From Photobacterium sp. Ph5 (GTDB taxonomy: Bacteria; Pseudomonadota; Gammaproteobacteria; Enterobacterales; Vibrionaceae): a stretch of 64,000 nucleotides of DNA. The position numbers were made by a program, and so were the translations under genes. Position 1 is the stretch's first letter; every line of letters starts with the position of its first letter. The notes below the pieces were generated by a model. It was not told where the DNA came from and did no database searches. It saw nothing but the letters and a program-made list of their open reading frames with translations. The stretch covers positions 1-64,000 of the forward strand of contig NZ_JADQAQ010000017.1 in NCBI RefSeq assembly GCF_022129445.1. Direction: 5' to 3'. Below, piece after piece: positions 55,701 through 64,000 of this stretch.

Positions 55701-56312
55701 ATGAGTCGGTACTGTGATAACTGTGGTAAAGCAAACAAAGCCTGCATTTGCCACTGGATAAAACCTATTGCAACTCAAACAGAGTTATGGATTTTACAAC
55801 ATCCATCAGAAGTTAAACGAGCAATTGGCACTGCAAGAATACTATCACTTTCTTTACCCAATAGCCGACTTTGGGTAGGTGAAGATTTTTCGCAGCATGA
55901 GGAATTAAATACAGCTTTAGCTGAGTCTGATCGTGATATTTATGTAGTTTACCCAGGAGAGCGTGCGACAGCACTGTCTGATATCGTCGAACATGCTCAG
56001 TCGTCTCGAAAAAATGTGATTATCTTACTTGATGGGACTTGGAAGAAAGCCTACAAAATGTGGCAATTATCGACCAATTTACATCAGCTACCGTTAGTCC
56101 ATTTAGATAATGTAGAGACTGGAAACTATCGTATTAGAAAATCGCCAAAAGAGCAGGGAGTATCAACGGTTGAGGCGGGATATTTAGCATTATCAGTGTT
56201 AGAGCCAACATCTTTAAATCTTCAGCCATTGCTCGATACATTCGAAAATATGATTAATTTTCAAATTCAACAAATGCCGCCCGGCGTATTTGATAAAAAC
56301 TATAAAGGCTAG
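55701..56312 (+). CDS. tapT: DTW-domain tRNA-uridine aminocarboxypropyltransferase
   Basis: Puts a 3-amino-3-carboxypropyl group (acp3) from S-adenosylmethionine on a uridine of tRNA; E. coli TapT (YfiP) modifies U47. The 203-residue protein has the N-terminal zinc-type cysteines CDNCGKANKACIC and the name-giving DGTWKKAYKMW at about residue 113. The ribosome binding site on this strand is poor, as the bases before the ATG are shared with the start region of the divergent rhombosortase gene. A hairpin follows. Confidence 0.88.
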   Translation: MSRYCDNCGKANKACICHWIKPIATQTELWILQHPSEVKRAIGTARILSLSLPNSRLWVGEDFSQHEELNTALAESDRDIYVVYPGERATALSDIVEHAQSSRKNVIILLDGTWKKAYKMWQLSTNLHQLPLVHLDNVETGNYRIRKSPKEQGVSTVEAGYLALSVLEPTSLNLQPLLDTFENMINFQIQQMPPGVFDKNYKG

Positions 56313-56322
56313 TTTGTACACA

Positions 56323-56344
56323 AAAGGGAGCATGGGCTCCCTTT
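56323..56344. terminator. Bidirectional hairpin terminator between the DTW and dGTPase genes
   Basis: AAAGGGAGC at 56323-56331 pairs perfectly with GCTCCCTTT at 56336-56344 across an ATGG loop. T tracts are short on both sides. Confidence 0.65.
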
Positions 56345-56362
56345 ATATTCACTGGTTAATGA

Positions 56363-57730
56363 TTAAAAGCCATAACCATTATTGCTTATACCTGTTTCAG
56401 AGGTAGGTAAGAATAATGTGCTATAAAGACGTTGAGAGAATCCATCCGTCATGCCTGAAATGTAATCGGCAATGATCCTAAGCTCGTTATCTCTCAGCTC
56501 TTTAGCTTCTAACCAACGCATGCGAGTATTATCTGGTAACAATCTTTCGGGATCAGAAGCAAATGCTTCAAAGAGTTCCATGATCAATTGTTGTCCTTTA
56601 TATTCCGACAGTTGTATCTCTGGTTTTTTTACCACATAGATACTTACGAACTGTTTAAGCACTTCTAAAGCGCGCTCCATAGGCTCGGATAAAAAGGCAT
56701 TCCATTGTAATAATGGCTCATCAAAAAAATCAGTACCGTTTTGAATCGTAGGGCTAATGGTGATAGAAGTAAGTAAACCATTGACCAGCGCTCCAATGGC
56801 ATCTTTACGCTGATGATGGCTAGCAAACATCAACTCGCTTATATCACCAATACGTTCCTCAAGCCACGGGTCTCCACATTCTGCTATTTTTGAGGCAACC
56901 GCTTCTTGCCAATCATCGCGTGTCACAATCCCCATCACGATGGCATCCTCTAAATCATGGACACCGTATGCAATGTCATCCGCTAATTCCATGATTGAAC
57001 AATCTAATGATTTAAAACGTGTCTTACAGGGTTCTCGTGGCGATAAACGCTCACAACGCATTTGCGCAAAGAGGGCTTTATCTTTGTCTGATAACGGGCT
57101 TAATACCCAATCAAAGACTTCTTTATCATCCACATATAAGCCTTTCGCTGGATACCAGTCTTTTGCTTTAAGGTGACGAAAGTTCACGACATCTGGTGCA
57201 CGCTCTGGAGCGGTAGTTTCACTGAGTAGGGCTGGGTATTTTAGTAAACCAAGCAAGGTACGTCTTGCTAGGTTCATACCATACCCTTCGGTATAAGGTT
57301 CCAGTAAGGTTACGATTCGAAAAGTTTGTGCGTTTCCTTCAAAGCCGCCATGATTTCGCATCATGTAATTTAAGGCGACTTCACCGCCATGGCCAAAGGG
57401 TGGGTGACCGATATCATGTGCTAAGCACAAACTTTCCATTAAACTGGTTGAAGGGAGTAATGATTTAAACTCAGGTTGTTTTAATTTGAGTTGTGCAACG
57501 ATCCCTGTACCGATTTGTGATGCTTCTAGCGAGTGGGTGAGTCGAGTCCGATAGAAGTCGTGATTACCAGCACCATGGACTTGAGTTTTTGCTTGTAAAC
57601 GACGAAAGGCGGCAGAATGAAGAATTCGGGCTCGATCGCGCTGAAAAGCTGAACGGTGATCATCTCGACGCATTTTTTGTTCGTTATAAAAGCGTTCTTC
57701 CCATGCTGGTGAGATAGTAAATTCTGTCAT
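56363..57730 (-). CDS. dgt: Deoxyguanosinetriphosphate triphosphohydrolase-like protein
   Basis: HD-domain enzyme of the dGTPase family, which releases tripolyphosphate from dGTP or other dNTPs. The 455-residue protein has the metal ligands H66 (RLTHSLE), H105-D106 ([15 protein letters not shown]) and a later D in [15 protein letters not shown]. The start [26 protein letters not shown] is typical of the Vibrio type. Its ATG overlaps the TAA stop of yfbR (TAATG), so the two are translationally coupled. Members of this family limit dNTP pools and in some bacteria act against phage; that role is inference here. Confidence 0.9.
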   Translation of the reverse strand: MTEFTISPAWEERFYNEQKMRRDDHRSAFQRDRARILHSAAFRRLQAKTQVHGAGNHDFYRTRLTHSLEASQIGTGIVAQLKLKQPEFKSLLPSTSLMESLCLAHDIGHPPFGHGGEVALNYMMRNHGGFEGNAQTFRIVTLLEPYTEGYGMNLARRTLLGLLKYPALLSETTAPERAPDVVNFRHLKAKDWYPAKGLYVDDKEVFDWVLSPLSDKDKALFAQMRCERLSPREPCKTRFKSLDCSIMELADDIAYGVHDLEDAIVMGIVTRDDWQEAVASKIAECGDPWLEERIGDISELMFASHHQRKDAIGALVNGLLTSITISPTIQNGTDFFDEPLLQWNAFLSEPMERALEVLKQFVSIYVVKKPEIQLSEYKGQQLIMELFEAFASDPERLLPDNTRMRWLEAKELRDNELRIIADYISGMTDGFSQRLYSTLFLPTSETGISNNGYGF

Positions 57731-58314
57731 TAACTAATATCGTCCAAAGTAAGATTAAAGCTATCAGCGAATGTCTCAAGAAAATAGGTCATCTCAGGTG
57801 TTTTGCGTTGCTCAAGGGTTTCTTCCAATCTTTTCTTCGCTCGAGTAAATTCATGGTTCCCTGCACTGAGTTCTTCAAGGCATTTTATATAAGCGCATAA
57901 TGTATCGGCTTGTTTAACAATAGCTGCATTTTCAGCATCAATTTTATGGCTATCAAGCAGAGATGCATAATCATCCTGAAATTCTTCAGGAAGCATAGAA
58001 ATAAGTCGTTGTTCGGCTGCTAATTCGATTTTCTTATATTCTTCAGCAATCGCAGGGTTGTAGTATTTTATTGGGGTTGGCATATCACCTGTGAGTACTT
58101 CACTGACATCGTGAAACATACCTTGCAGCGCGATACGTTCAGGGTTTAGATTCCCACCAAATTTACGATTTTTAATTAACGCAAGTGCATGAGCGACAAA
58201 AGCAACTTGAAGGCTGTGCTCGGAGATATTTTCAGTTTCGACACTTCGCATTAATGGCCAGCGTTGAATTAAACGCATACGAGCAAGGTGAGCGAAGAAA
58301 TGACTTTTTTCCAT
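57730..58314 (-). CDS. yfbR: 5'-deoxynucleotidase YfbR
   Basis: HD-domain enzyme that dephosphorylates deoxyribonucleoside 5'-monophosphates. From the ATG at 58314 it has 194 residues, begins [24 protein letters not shown] and keeps H and D of the HD motif in [11 protein letters not shown] and [12 protein letters not shown]. The frame is open to 58356 but that extension lacks the family N-terminus. It is coupled to the dGTPase-like gene downstream and follows alaA after a terminator, preserving the alaA-yfbR neighbourhood of E. coli. Confidence 0.94.
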   Translation of the reverse strand: MEKSHFFAHLARMRLIQRWPLMRSVETENISEHSLQVAFVAHALALIKNRKFGGNLNPERIALQGMFHDVSEVLTGDMPTPIKYYNPAIAEEYKKIELAAEQRLISMLPEEFQDDYASLLDSHKIDAENAAIVKQADTLCAYIKCLEELSAGNHEFTRAKKRLEETLEQRKTPEMTYFLETFADSFNLTLDDIS

Positions 58315-58418
58315 GATGATCAATTCTCTTAAACTAAATGTGCTGATGAGCAGCATCTATAGATGTTATGCACTAAAGGTAACAGAAGTTAGGGAAATAT
58401 TGACAGTTTTTAGTTAAT

Positions 58419-58443
58419 AAAAAGCCCCGGTTTACCGAGGCTT
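58419..58443 (-). terminator. Intrinsic terminator of alaA
   Basis: On the minus strand AAGCC-T-CGGT pairs with ACCG-G-GGCTT over a two-base loop with one mismatch, followed by TTTTT. Confidence 0.8.
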
Positions 58444-58461
58444 AAGAATTGTTTGCAAAGG

Positions 58462-59676
58462 CTATTGACGATAGCTATGTAAGAAGCGCTCTAAGCGTCC
58501 CATTGCTAGTTCAAGATCATCGACATGGGGTAAGGTTACAATGCGGAAGTGATCTGGTTGTTTCCAGTTAAATCCGGTTCCATGTACAACAAGCACTTTC
58601 TCTTGCAGTAAAAAGTCCATTGCCATTTTTTGATCGTCTTGAATATTAAATTTCTTCTGATCTAATTTCGGGAATAAATACAACGCGCCTTTTGGCTTAA
58701 CACAAGAAACTCCAGGGATTTGAGTTAATAGATCATAAGCTTTATTGCGCTGTTCGAGTAGGCGTCCACCCGGCAAGATTAATTCATTAATGCTTTGGTA
58801 ACCACCTAATGCGGTTTGAATGGCATGCTGCATAGGTACGTTGGCACACAAACGCATTGATGACAGCATTTCTAACCCTTCGATGTAACCTTTAGCACGG
58901 TGTCTTGGTCCTGAAATGACCATCCAACCTGCACGGAAACCACATACTCGGTATGATTTTGAAAGGCCATTGAATGTTACGCACACCACATCTTCTGCTA
59001 ATGGAGCAATAGAGGTATGTTGTGCACCATCGTAAAGAATTTTGTCATAGATCTCATCAGCGAAAATAATCAAATCGTGTTGACGTGCAATTTCAACCAC
59101 TTCGATCAGAAAATCTCGGCTATATACCGCGCCCGTCGGGTTATTCGGATTGATTAATACAATACCGCGAGTATTTGGCGTGATTTTTTTCTTTATATCA
59201 TCAAGATCTGGATACCAATCCGATTGTTCATCACATGTGTAGTGAACCGGTGTACCACCAGAGAGTGAGACTGCCGCTGTCCATAATGGGTAATCAGGTG
59301 ATGGGACCAATATTTCATCTTTATGGTTTAGCAGTGCTTGCATTGCCATAACGATTAATTCAGAGACACCGTTACCTATGTAAACATCTTCGACATCAAG
59401 ATCAAGTAAGCCGCGCTTTTGGTAGTGTTGAACAACGGCTTTACGCGCAGAATAAATGCCTTTTGAATCACAGTAACCTTGGGATGTTGGTAGATTACGG
59501 ATCACATCCACGAGAATTTCATCAGGGGCATCAAAACCAAACGGTGCTGGATTACCGATGTTTAGTTTGAGTATTTTTTGCCCTTCTTCTTCCATACGCT
59601 TAGCGTGTTTCAGAACGGGACCACGTATGTCATAGCAAACATTATTAAGCTTGGATGACATCCCGAATTTTTGCAT
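58462..59676 (-). CDS. alaA: Alanine aminotransferase AlaA
   Basis: PLP-dependent aminotransferase that makes alanine from pyruvate and glutamate. The 404-residue protein has the PLP lysine K240 in FNGLSKSYRVCGFRAGW, the NPNNPTGAVY motif at about residue 177-186 and FADEIYDKILYDG. It closely matches AlaA (formerly YfbQ) of E. coli. yfbR lies directly downstream on the same strand as in E. coli. A 393-base divergent gap separates it from menF. Confidence 0.94.
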   Translation of the reverse strand: MQKFGMSSKLNNVCYDIRGPVLKHAKRMEEEGQKILKLNIGNPAPFGFDAPDEILVDVIRNLPTSQGYCDSKGIYSARKAVVQHYQKRGLLDLDVEDVYIGNGVSELIVMAMQALLNHKDEILVPSPDYPLWTAAVSLSGGTPVHYTCDEQSDWYPDLDDIKKKITPNTRGIVLINPNNPTGAVYSRDFLIEVVEIARQHDLIIFADEIYDKILYDGAQHTSIAPLAEDVVCVTFNGLSKSYRVCGFRAGWMVISGPRHRAKGYIEGLEMLSSMRLCANVPMQHAIQTALGGYQSINELILPGGRLLEQRNKAYDLLTQIPGVSCVKPKGALYLFPKLDQKKFNIQDDQKMAMDFLLQEKVLVVHGTGFNWKQPDHFRIVTLPHVDDLELAMGRLERFLHSYRQ

Positions 59677-60069
59677 ATGAGGCTTTCCTGATGATTATTA
59701 GGTATAACCACAAATTACACTATAAAAGAGGGAGATAGGAACACCTTTTAGATGATAATTATGTAAAAGAGTGTTTTGTTTTATTTGGGCAGAATGAAAG
59801 TGGCGTGTTTAACTAGGATAAGTAAAGTTGAATAGACGTTTCTGCTAGTTCGGTAAGTAATACAATTGTGTTACTTCATTAGTCAGATGCTTTTTAGTGA
59901 GGTAGAATGATACATCATTCTTCTTTACTCAGATAATCAGTGGTTATTATCTCTATTTTAATAAATAAGTGACTATTCTTAGTAAAGAAAATATGTCGAA
60001 GAGAGTGACATATGTATCTTTCAGCCAGGGATGAGCCGTATTGGTGTAATAGAGCTGAGCGAGGTTATC
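59677..60069. other. Divergent alaA-menF intergenic region with tandem hairpins
   Basis: The gap carries two adjacent inverted repeats on the menF side: AGAATGAT/ATCATTCT at 59904-59921, extendable outward with AGTGAGG/CTTTACT to 59896-59928, and GATAAT/ATTATC at 59932-59951. Neither has a T tract. They may form a structured menF leader or be operators. No promoter was convincing. Confidence 0.5.
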
Positions 60070-61407
60070 TTGACTGCGTTACAACAAGCCGTTGAACTAT
60101 TAATTGCTAAATTAGAGCAAGCATCTGTAACAACCCAGCGTATATTGGTTAAATTAGATTTACCAAAACATATCGACCTGATTGATTGGATGGATACACA
60201 AGCCTTGTATCCTAAATTTTATTGGCAATCACGTAATTGCCGAGAAGAGGTTGTCGCGCTAGGCCAAATAAAAACATTTACTGATCCTAAAGCCGCTGAG
60301 AAAGTGATTTCTAATGAGCAGCGAATTTGGGGTGGGCGCTCTTTTGATGGAAGAACAGAGCGAAATAAACGTTGTTTATCCTCTTTTTTCTTTTTACCGT
60401 TGCTTGAATTAAGTCGTCTAGATAATGAATGGCATATTGCTGTTAACGTCGGTGAAGATCGCGCACGTATTGTGGCAGCATTACAACAGTTGATGTTTGA
60501 TACATCAATGATCAGTGGTATTCAAAGTAAAATTTTAAATCGTAGTTACATGCCGGATTTTTCTGGTTGGTCAAGCATGCTAACACGGGCATTAGATGCG
60601 ATTGAAAATAAAGAATTTGAAAAAGTGGTGCTTGCTCGACGAACAAAGTTACAGCTTGATAAACCCGTATCACCCGCTCAACTATTGAAAGCGAGTTGCG
60701 CTAATAACAGCAATAGTTTTCACTTTTTAATGGCGCTGGATGAAAAGCATGGTTTTATGGGCTCAACGCCAGAACGATTATTTCAACGTCATGAACATGC
60801 GATTCAAACAGAAGCGTTAGCGGGTACAATTGGCCGTGGTAAAGATGATGTTGAAGATCAACAATTAGCACAATGGTTATTGTCAGATAATAAAAATCGC
60901 TACGAAAATCGTTTAGTGGTTGATGATATTGTTAATCGATTAGTGCCATGTAGCCAATCGATGAATGTATCCCAAACCCCAGAATTAGTTCAACTACGTA
61001 AAGTCCAACACTTAAAGCGAAGCATTGATGCTGAATTAAATAGTGGCGTCTTTAGTGCTGATTTATTAGATAACTTACAACCAACGGCTGCGATTGCTGG
61101 ATTACCTCGTGATCCTGCTCTTCATTTTATCGCTGAAAACGAACCTTTTTCTCGCGGTTGGTATAGTGGTGCAGTGGGTTATATTAGCCAACACCATAGT
61201 GAGTTTTGTGTTGCGATTCGAAGTGCGTTAATTATTGAAGGTGAAGTCCATTTATTTGCAGGTGCTGGCATTGTTCCAGGCTCCGTTGCTGAAAGTGAAT
61301 GGAAAGAGCTTGATCGGAAAACATCAACACTCTGCAGTCTATTTGAACAAGAAACGAATAACCCGTTAGCTGCTGAAATGGAGTATAAAAGCGCCTCATG
61401 CAATTAA
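60070..61407 (+). CDS. menF: Isochorismate synthase MenF
   Basis: Converts chorismate to isochorismate, the entry to menaquinone. I prefer the TTG at 60070, with GAGG five bases upstream, giving 445 residues; an ATG at 60031 is in frame but has no usable spacing to a ribosome binding site. The chorismate-binding domain shows EFEKVVLARRTKLQL, GSTPERLF, QTEALAGTIGRG, LRKVQHLKR and GWYSGAVGYI, typical of MenF rather than EntC. It overlaps menD by 10 bases. The presence of menF, menD and menH together marks a dedicated menaquinone operon. Confidence 0.93.
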   Translation: MTALQQAVELLIAKLEQASVTTQRILVKLDLPKHIDLIDWMDTQALYPKFYWQSRNCREEVVALGQIKTFTDPKAAEKVISNEQRIWGGRSFDGRTERNKRCLSSFFFLPLLELSRLDNEWHIAVNVGEDRARIVAALQQLMFDTSMISGIQSKILNRSYMPDFSGWSSMLTRALDAIENKEFEKVVLARRTKLQLDKPVSPAQLLKASCANNSNSFHFLMALDEKHGFMGSTPERLFQRHEHAIQTEALAGTIGRGKDDVEDQQLAQWLLSDNKNRYENRLVVDDIVNRLVPCSQSMNVSQTPELVQLRKVQHLKRSIDAELNSGVFSADLLDNLQPTAAIAGLPRDPALHFIAENEPFSRGWYSGAVGYISQHHSEFCVAIRSALIIEGEVHLFAGAGIVPGSVAESEWKELDRKTSTLCSLFEQETNNPLAAEMEYKSASCN

Positions 61408-63125
61408 CTTTACCGAGTAGTCTCGCTTATCGAGCTGCATTAAATAGTTGTTGGGCTGAGCTAATACTTGAAGAGTTAGTTCGACAAGGTGTTCAGCATG
61501 TTTGTATTGCTCCTGGATCTCGTTCAACACCATTAACGTTAGCAGCAGCAAAACAGCAAAAATTGACGATTCATACTCACTTTGATGAACGTGGTTTAGG
61601 CTTTCTCGCATTAGGTTTAGCAAAGGCATCACAAACGCCCGTTGCGGTGATTGTGACATCAGGCACTGCGGTTGCTAATTTATTACCCGCAGTTGCTGAA
61701 GCTGGGTTAACAAAAGAAAAGTTAGTGCTGTTAACCTCAGATCGTCCTGTTGAACTACTGCAATGTGGGGCTAACCAAGCTATTCGTCAATACGGTATTT
61801 TTTCACAGCACGTAACAGAATTTATTGATCTACCAGCCCCTACACTTGATATCTCTCCTAATTGGTTATTAGGCGCGATTGATGAGTTGATGCATCAACA
61901 ACAGTTACGTGGCGGTGCCATTCATTTAAATTGCCATTACCCTGAGCCGCTATATGGCGAGGCGGTAGATTTTTCAAGCTATTTAGCACCGGTTAAGCTG
62001 TGGCAAACAACAGTATTACCGTATTGCCAACATCAACAAGCGATCAGCTCTGATATTGTGATTGATTCAGTGCAATGGCAGCGTTTGTGCGACAAAAAAG
62101 GTTTAATTGTTGCAGGTAAATTAGCACCTAATGAACTTGCTGATGTGAAAGCGTTAGCAACTCGATTAGGCTGGCCGTTATTGGTAGACCCTCAAGCTGG
62201 AGGCTCCAGCGAATATGCGGGTTTTGATGGTTGGTTACAAAATTCAGCCTGTGCTGAAGTATTGTCTCAAGCACAAGTATTACTGCAATTTAGTGCACGG
62301 ATTGTGTCTAAACGTTTATTACAGTTTATTGGCGAGCAGCGGTGGGATGATTATTGGTTAATCGACCCACAACAAGGACGTTTAGATCCTCATAATCATT
62401 CTGGCTCTCGTATCCAAGCGAATGTGAGCGCGTGGATCTGTACGGCGCTATTTGATGAAAAAACATCAGCACATAGTGGATGGGCATTACCTTTAGTGGA
62501 TGCGTCTAAGCGCTATCGTGAAATAGCTAAGCGGCATTGTGACGATTTATCTGAAACGTCATTAGCAGCATTATTGAGAGACTGGCTAGTACCTGATTCT
62601 GAGTTATTCCTCGGTAATAGCATGATTGTTCGATTGCTGGATATGTTTGGTGATTTACCCACAACAGCGACATTTACCAACCGTGGTGCATCAGGTATTG
62701 ATGGGTTAATAGCAACGGCAGCCGGTGTGCAACGCGCTAGAAAAGTGCCATTAGTGATGTTATTAGGTGATACGTCGTTTTTATATGATCTCAATTCCCT
62801 CGCATTATTAAAGCAAACCTCATTACCTATGGTTGTGATTGTCACGAATAATGATGGTGGTGGTATTTTTGATATGTTACCGGTACCAGAGCAGCAAAAA
62901 GATGACTTTTATCGCATGCCTCATGGTTTTGAATTTAGCCATGCTGCAGCCATGTTTGAATTGAACTACCAGCGTCCAACCACGTTAGCAGAAGCCCAAA
63001 CTGCGGTAGTGGATGCACAACAGGTTAACCAAACAACGATCATCGAAATTAAAACGCCAGCGGGAGAGGCTGGGCAGATGTTAAAAGAGATCTTTTCTGA
63101 GGTAAAACGTGCGTCTTTACTCTGA
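61398..63125 (+). CDS. menD: SEPHCHC synthase MenD
   Basis: Thiamine diphosphate enzyme that adds succinic semialdehyde from 2-oxoglutarate to isochorismate. The 575-residue protein has the N-terminal ThDP Pyr domain with APGSRSTPLTLAAAK and HFDERGLGFLALGLAK, and the C-terminal PP domain with TNRGASGIDGLIATAAG and the metal-binding GDTSFLYDLNSLALL...TNNDGGGIFDML. Length is normal. It overlaps menF (10 bases) and menH (17 bases), so the three are translationally coupled. Confidence 0.96.
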   Translation: MQLTLPSSLAYRAALNSCWAELILEELVRQGVQHVCIAPGSRSTPLTLAAAKQQKLTIHTHFDERGLGFLALGLAKASQTPVAVIVTSGTAVANLLPAVAEAGLTKEKLVLLTSDRPVELLQCGANQAIRQYGIFSQHVTEFIDLPAPTLDISPNWLLGAIDELMHQQQLRGGAIHLNCHYPEPLYGEAVDFSSYLAPVKLWQTTVLPYCQHQQAISSDIVIDSVQWQRLCDKKGLIVAGKLAPNELADVKALATRLGWPLLVDPQAGGSSEYAGFDGWLQNSACAEVLSQAQVLLQFSARIVSKRLLQFIGEQRWDDYWLIDPQQGRLDPHNHSGSRIQANVSAWICTALFDEKTSAHSGWALPLVDASKRYREIAKRHCDDLSETSLAALLRDWLVPDSELFLGNSMIVRLLDMFGDLPTTATFTNRGASGIDGLIATAAGVQRARKVPLVMLLGDTSFLYDLNSLALLKQTSLPMVVIVTNNDGGGIFDMLPVPEQQKDDFYRMPHGFEFSHAAAMFELNYQRPTTLAEAQTAVVDAQQVNQTTIIEIKTPAGEAGQMLKEIFSEVKRASLL

Positions 63126-63918
63126 AGTGTTTGGGAAACGCCCGCAAGCAAACCAACCCGTGATAGTTTTTCTGCACGGGTTATTAGGTTCGGGTCGGGA
63201 TTGGCGATTAATTACTTCAGCCTTAATGCACCAATACTGTTGTGTAACAATCGATCTGCCAGGGCATGGTTTTAGTGCGTCAGTACCTATGCCACTAGAT
63301 GATTCTGATATTGGCTTTAAGCAGAGTTATCAGGCGGTATTAAAAACCTTGGAACAACGAGGTATTCAACGTTTTGTGCTGGTGGGGTATTCATTAGGTG
63401 CGCGACTTGCCATGTATCTTGCAACGCAATTAGCAAATGAGAAGGCCACGAAGAATCAGCTAAGATTGCAAGGTGTCTTTTTAGAAGGCGGTCACTTTGG
63501 GTTACCGCTTGCAGATCGTGCAGTACGGCTGAATAACGATAAAGCATGGGCTGCACGATTTTCTCAACAACCTCTTATTTCAGTGTTGAATGATTGGTAT
63601 CAACAAACTGTTTTTTCATCACTGAACCATGACCAAAGACAAAGCTTAGTCGCTAAACGTAGTGATAACCTTGGAAAAGGTGTCGCGAATATGTTGCTAG
63701 CAACGTCATTATCTAAACAACCATTATTACTCACACCGCTACAAAACTTAAAATTACCCGTTCGTTATGTCTGTGGTGAATATGATGCAAAATTTCGTCA
63801 GATCGCTATGCAATCAGAGCTAAGCGTAGAAGTGATCCCTGATGCTGGTCATAATATTCATGTAGAACAACCACATGCATTTATATCTGCCTTATCTGCT
63901 TTTATTCAAAAGTTGTAA
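63109..63918 (+). CDS. menH: SHCHC synthase MenH
   Basis: Alpha/beta-hydrolase-fold enzyme that removes pyruvate from the MenD product. The 269-residue protein starts from GTG with GAGG six bases upstream, within the end of menD. It has FLHGLLGSGRDW at about residue 21-32, the nucleophile S95 in VGYSLGARLAMYLA, an acid in CGEYDAKF and the histidine in DAGHNIHVEQPHAF. No other men gene is in the remaining 82 bases; menB and others would be expected beyond the window. Confidence 0.93.
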   Translation: MRLYSEVFGKRPQANQPVIVFLHGLLGSGRDWRLITSALMHQYCCVTIDLPGHGFSASVPMPLDDSDIGFKQSYQAVLKTLEQRGIQRFVLVGYSLGARLAMYLATQLANEKATKNQLRLQGVFLEGGHFGLPLADRAVRLNNDKAWAARFSQQPLISVLNDWYQQTVFSSLNHDQRQSLVAKRSDNLGKGVANMLLATSLSKQPLLLTPLQNLKLPVRYVCGEYDAKFRQIAMQSELSVEVIPDAGHNIHVEQPHAFISALSAFIQKL

Positions 63919-64000
63919 CGAGCCATTGTAATTAAAGTGATTTAATATTCCGTTAGGCTGCTAAGGTTTAGCGTGTTTCATGCTCTGGTATTAATTAAAG

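Noticed and set aside
1-64000. CRISPR arrays, rRNA genes and prophage
   Set aside because: No regularly spaced direct repeats, no rRNA sequence and no phage structural genes were seen anywhere in the window.
63919-64000. Possible start of another men gene
   Set aside because: No start codon with a ribosome binding site and no recognisable coding sequence occurs in the last 82 bases.

Overview
The window looks like chromosomal DNA of a gammaproteobacterium of the Vibrionaceae, most likely Photobacterium or a close relative. The main reasons are an AphB-type LysR regulator with its divergent RssB-like neighbour, a very long acidic FimV/HubP polar landmark protein, a rhombosortase, and core gene orders shared with Vibrio and E. 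coli. The genus is an inference from protein resemblance and was not searched.

Layout. 1-85 is the right end of an IS3-family insertion sequence. 135-1897 holds a TRIC/YicG-type channel gene and the conserved pair epmC-yfcL. 1920-15132 is an O-antigen (Wzx/Wzy type) locus: wzz, an ops element, rmlB-rmlA, fdtA-fdtC-fdtB for a dTDP-3-acetamido-3,6-dideoxyhexose (probably Fuc3NAc), four glycosyltransferases, the flippase wzx, the polymerase wzy and the initiating phosphoglycosyl transferase, closed by a terminator. It is followed by a lone low-molecular-weight tyrosine phosphatase, a beta-CASP metallo-beta-lactamase-fold nuclease and a GH18 chitinase. 18828-36768 resumes conserved housekeeping order (mnmC, fabB, ugd, pdxB, asd-like, fimV/hubP, truA, accD, folC, dedD, cvpA, purF). 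In E. coli mnmC, yfcL and epmC are adjacent, so the surface-polysaccharide block appears to sit inside an ancestral neighbourhood.

36827-44012 carries a Yip1-family membrane protein, aphB, rssB, a POT-family peptide transporter, rfaH, galU and an unrecognised membrane protein. 44168-45409 has folD and a tRNA-Arg(TCT). 45878-55073 is the proteostasis cluster tig-clpP-clpX-lon-hupB-ppiD-comEA. 55118-59676 has a rhombosortase, a DTW-domain tRNA modification enzyme, a dGTPase-like enzyme coupled to yfbR, and alaA. 60070-63918 is menF-menD-menH of menaquinone synthesis.

How parts connect. RfaH (41801) is the antiterminator that recognises ops elements, and a perfect ops lies 20 bases before rmlB, so regulator and target are in the same window. 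wzz lies upstream of ops. GalU and Ugd supply UDP-glucose and UDP-glucuronate. PurR-like boxes precede cvpA-purF and folD. Lon has a textbook sigma-32 promoter followed by a long hairpin. No CRISPR array, rRNA, integrase or complete prophage was seen. The most interesting non-coding signals are the tandem GGTTTTTTT repeat before rfaH, a mini-ORF coupled to wzx beside a long stem-loop, large inverted repeats before fabB and lon, and interlocking inverted repeats before hupB.
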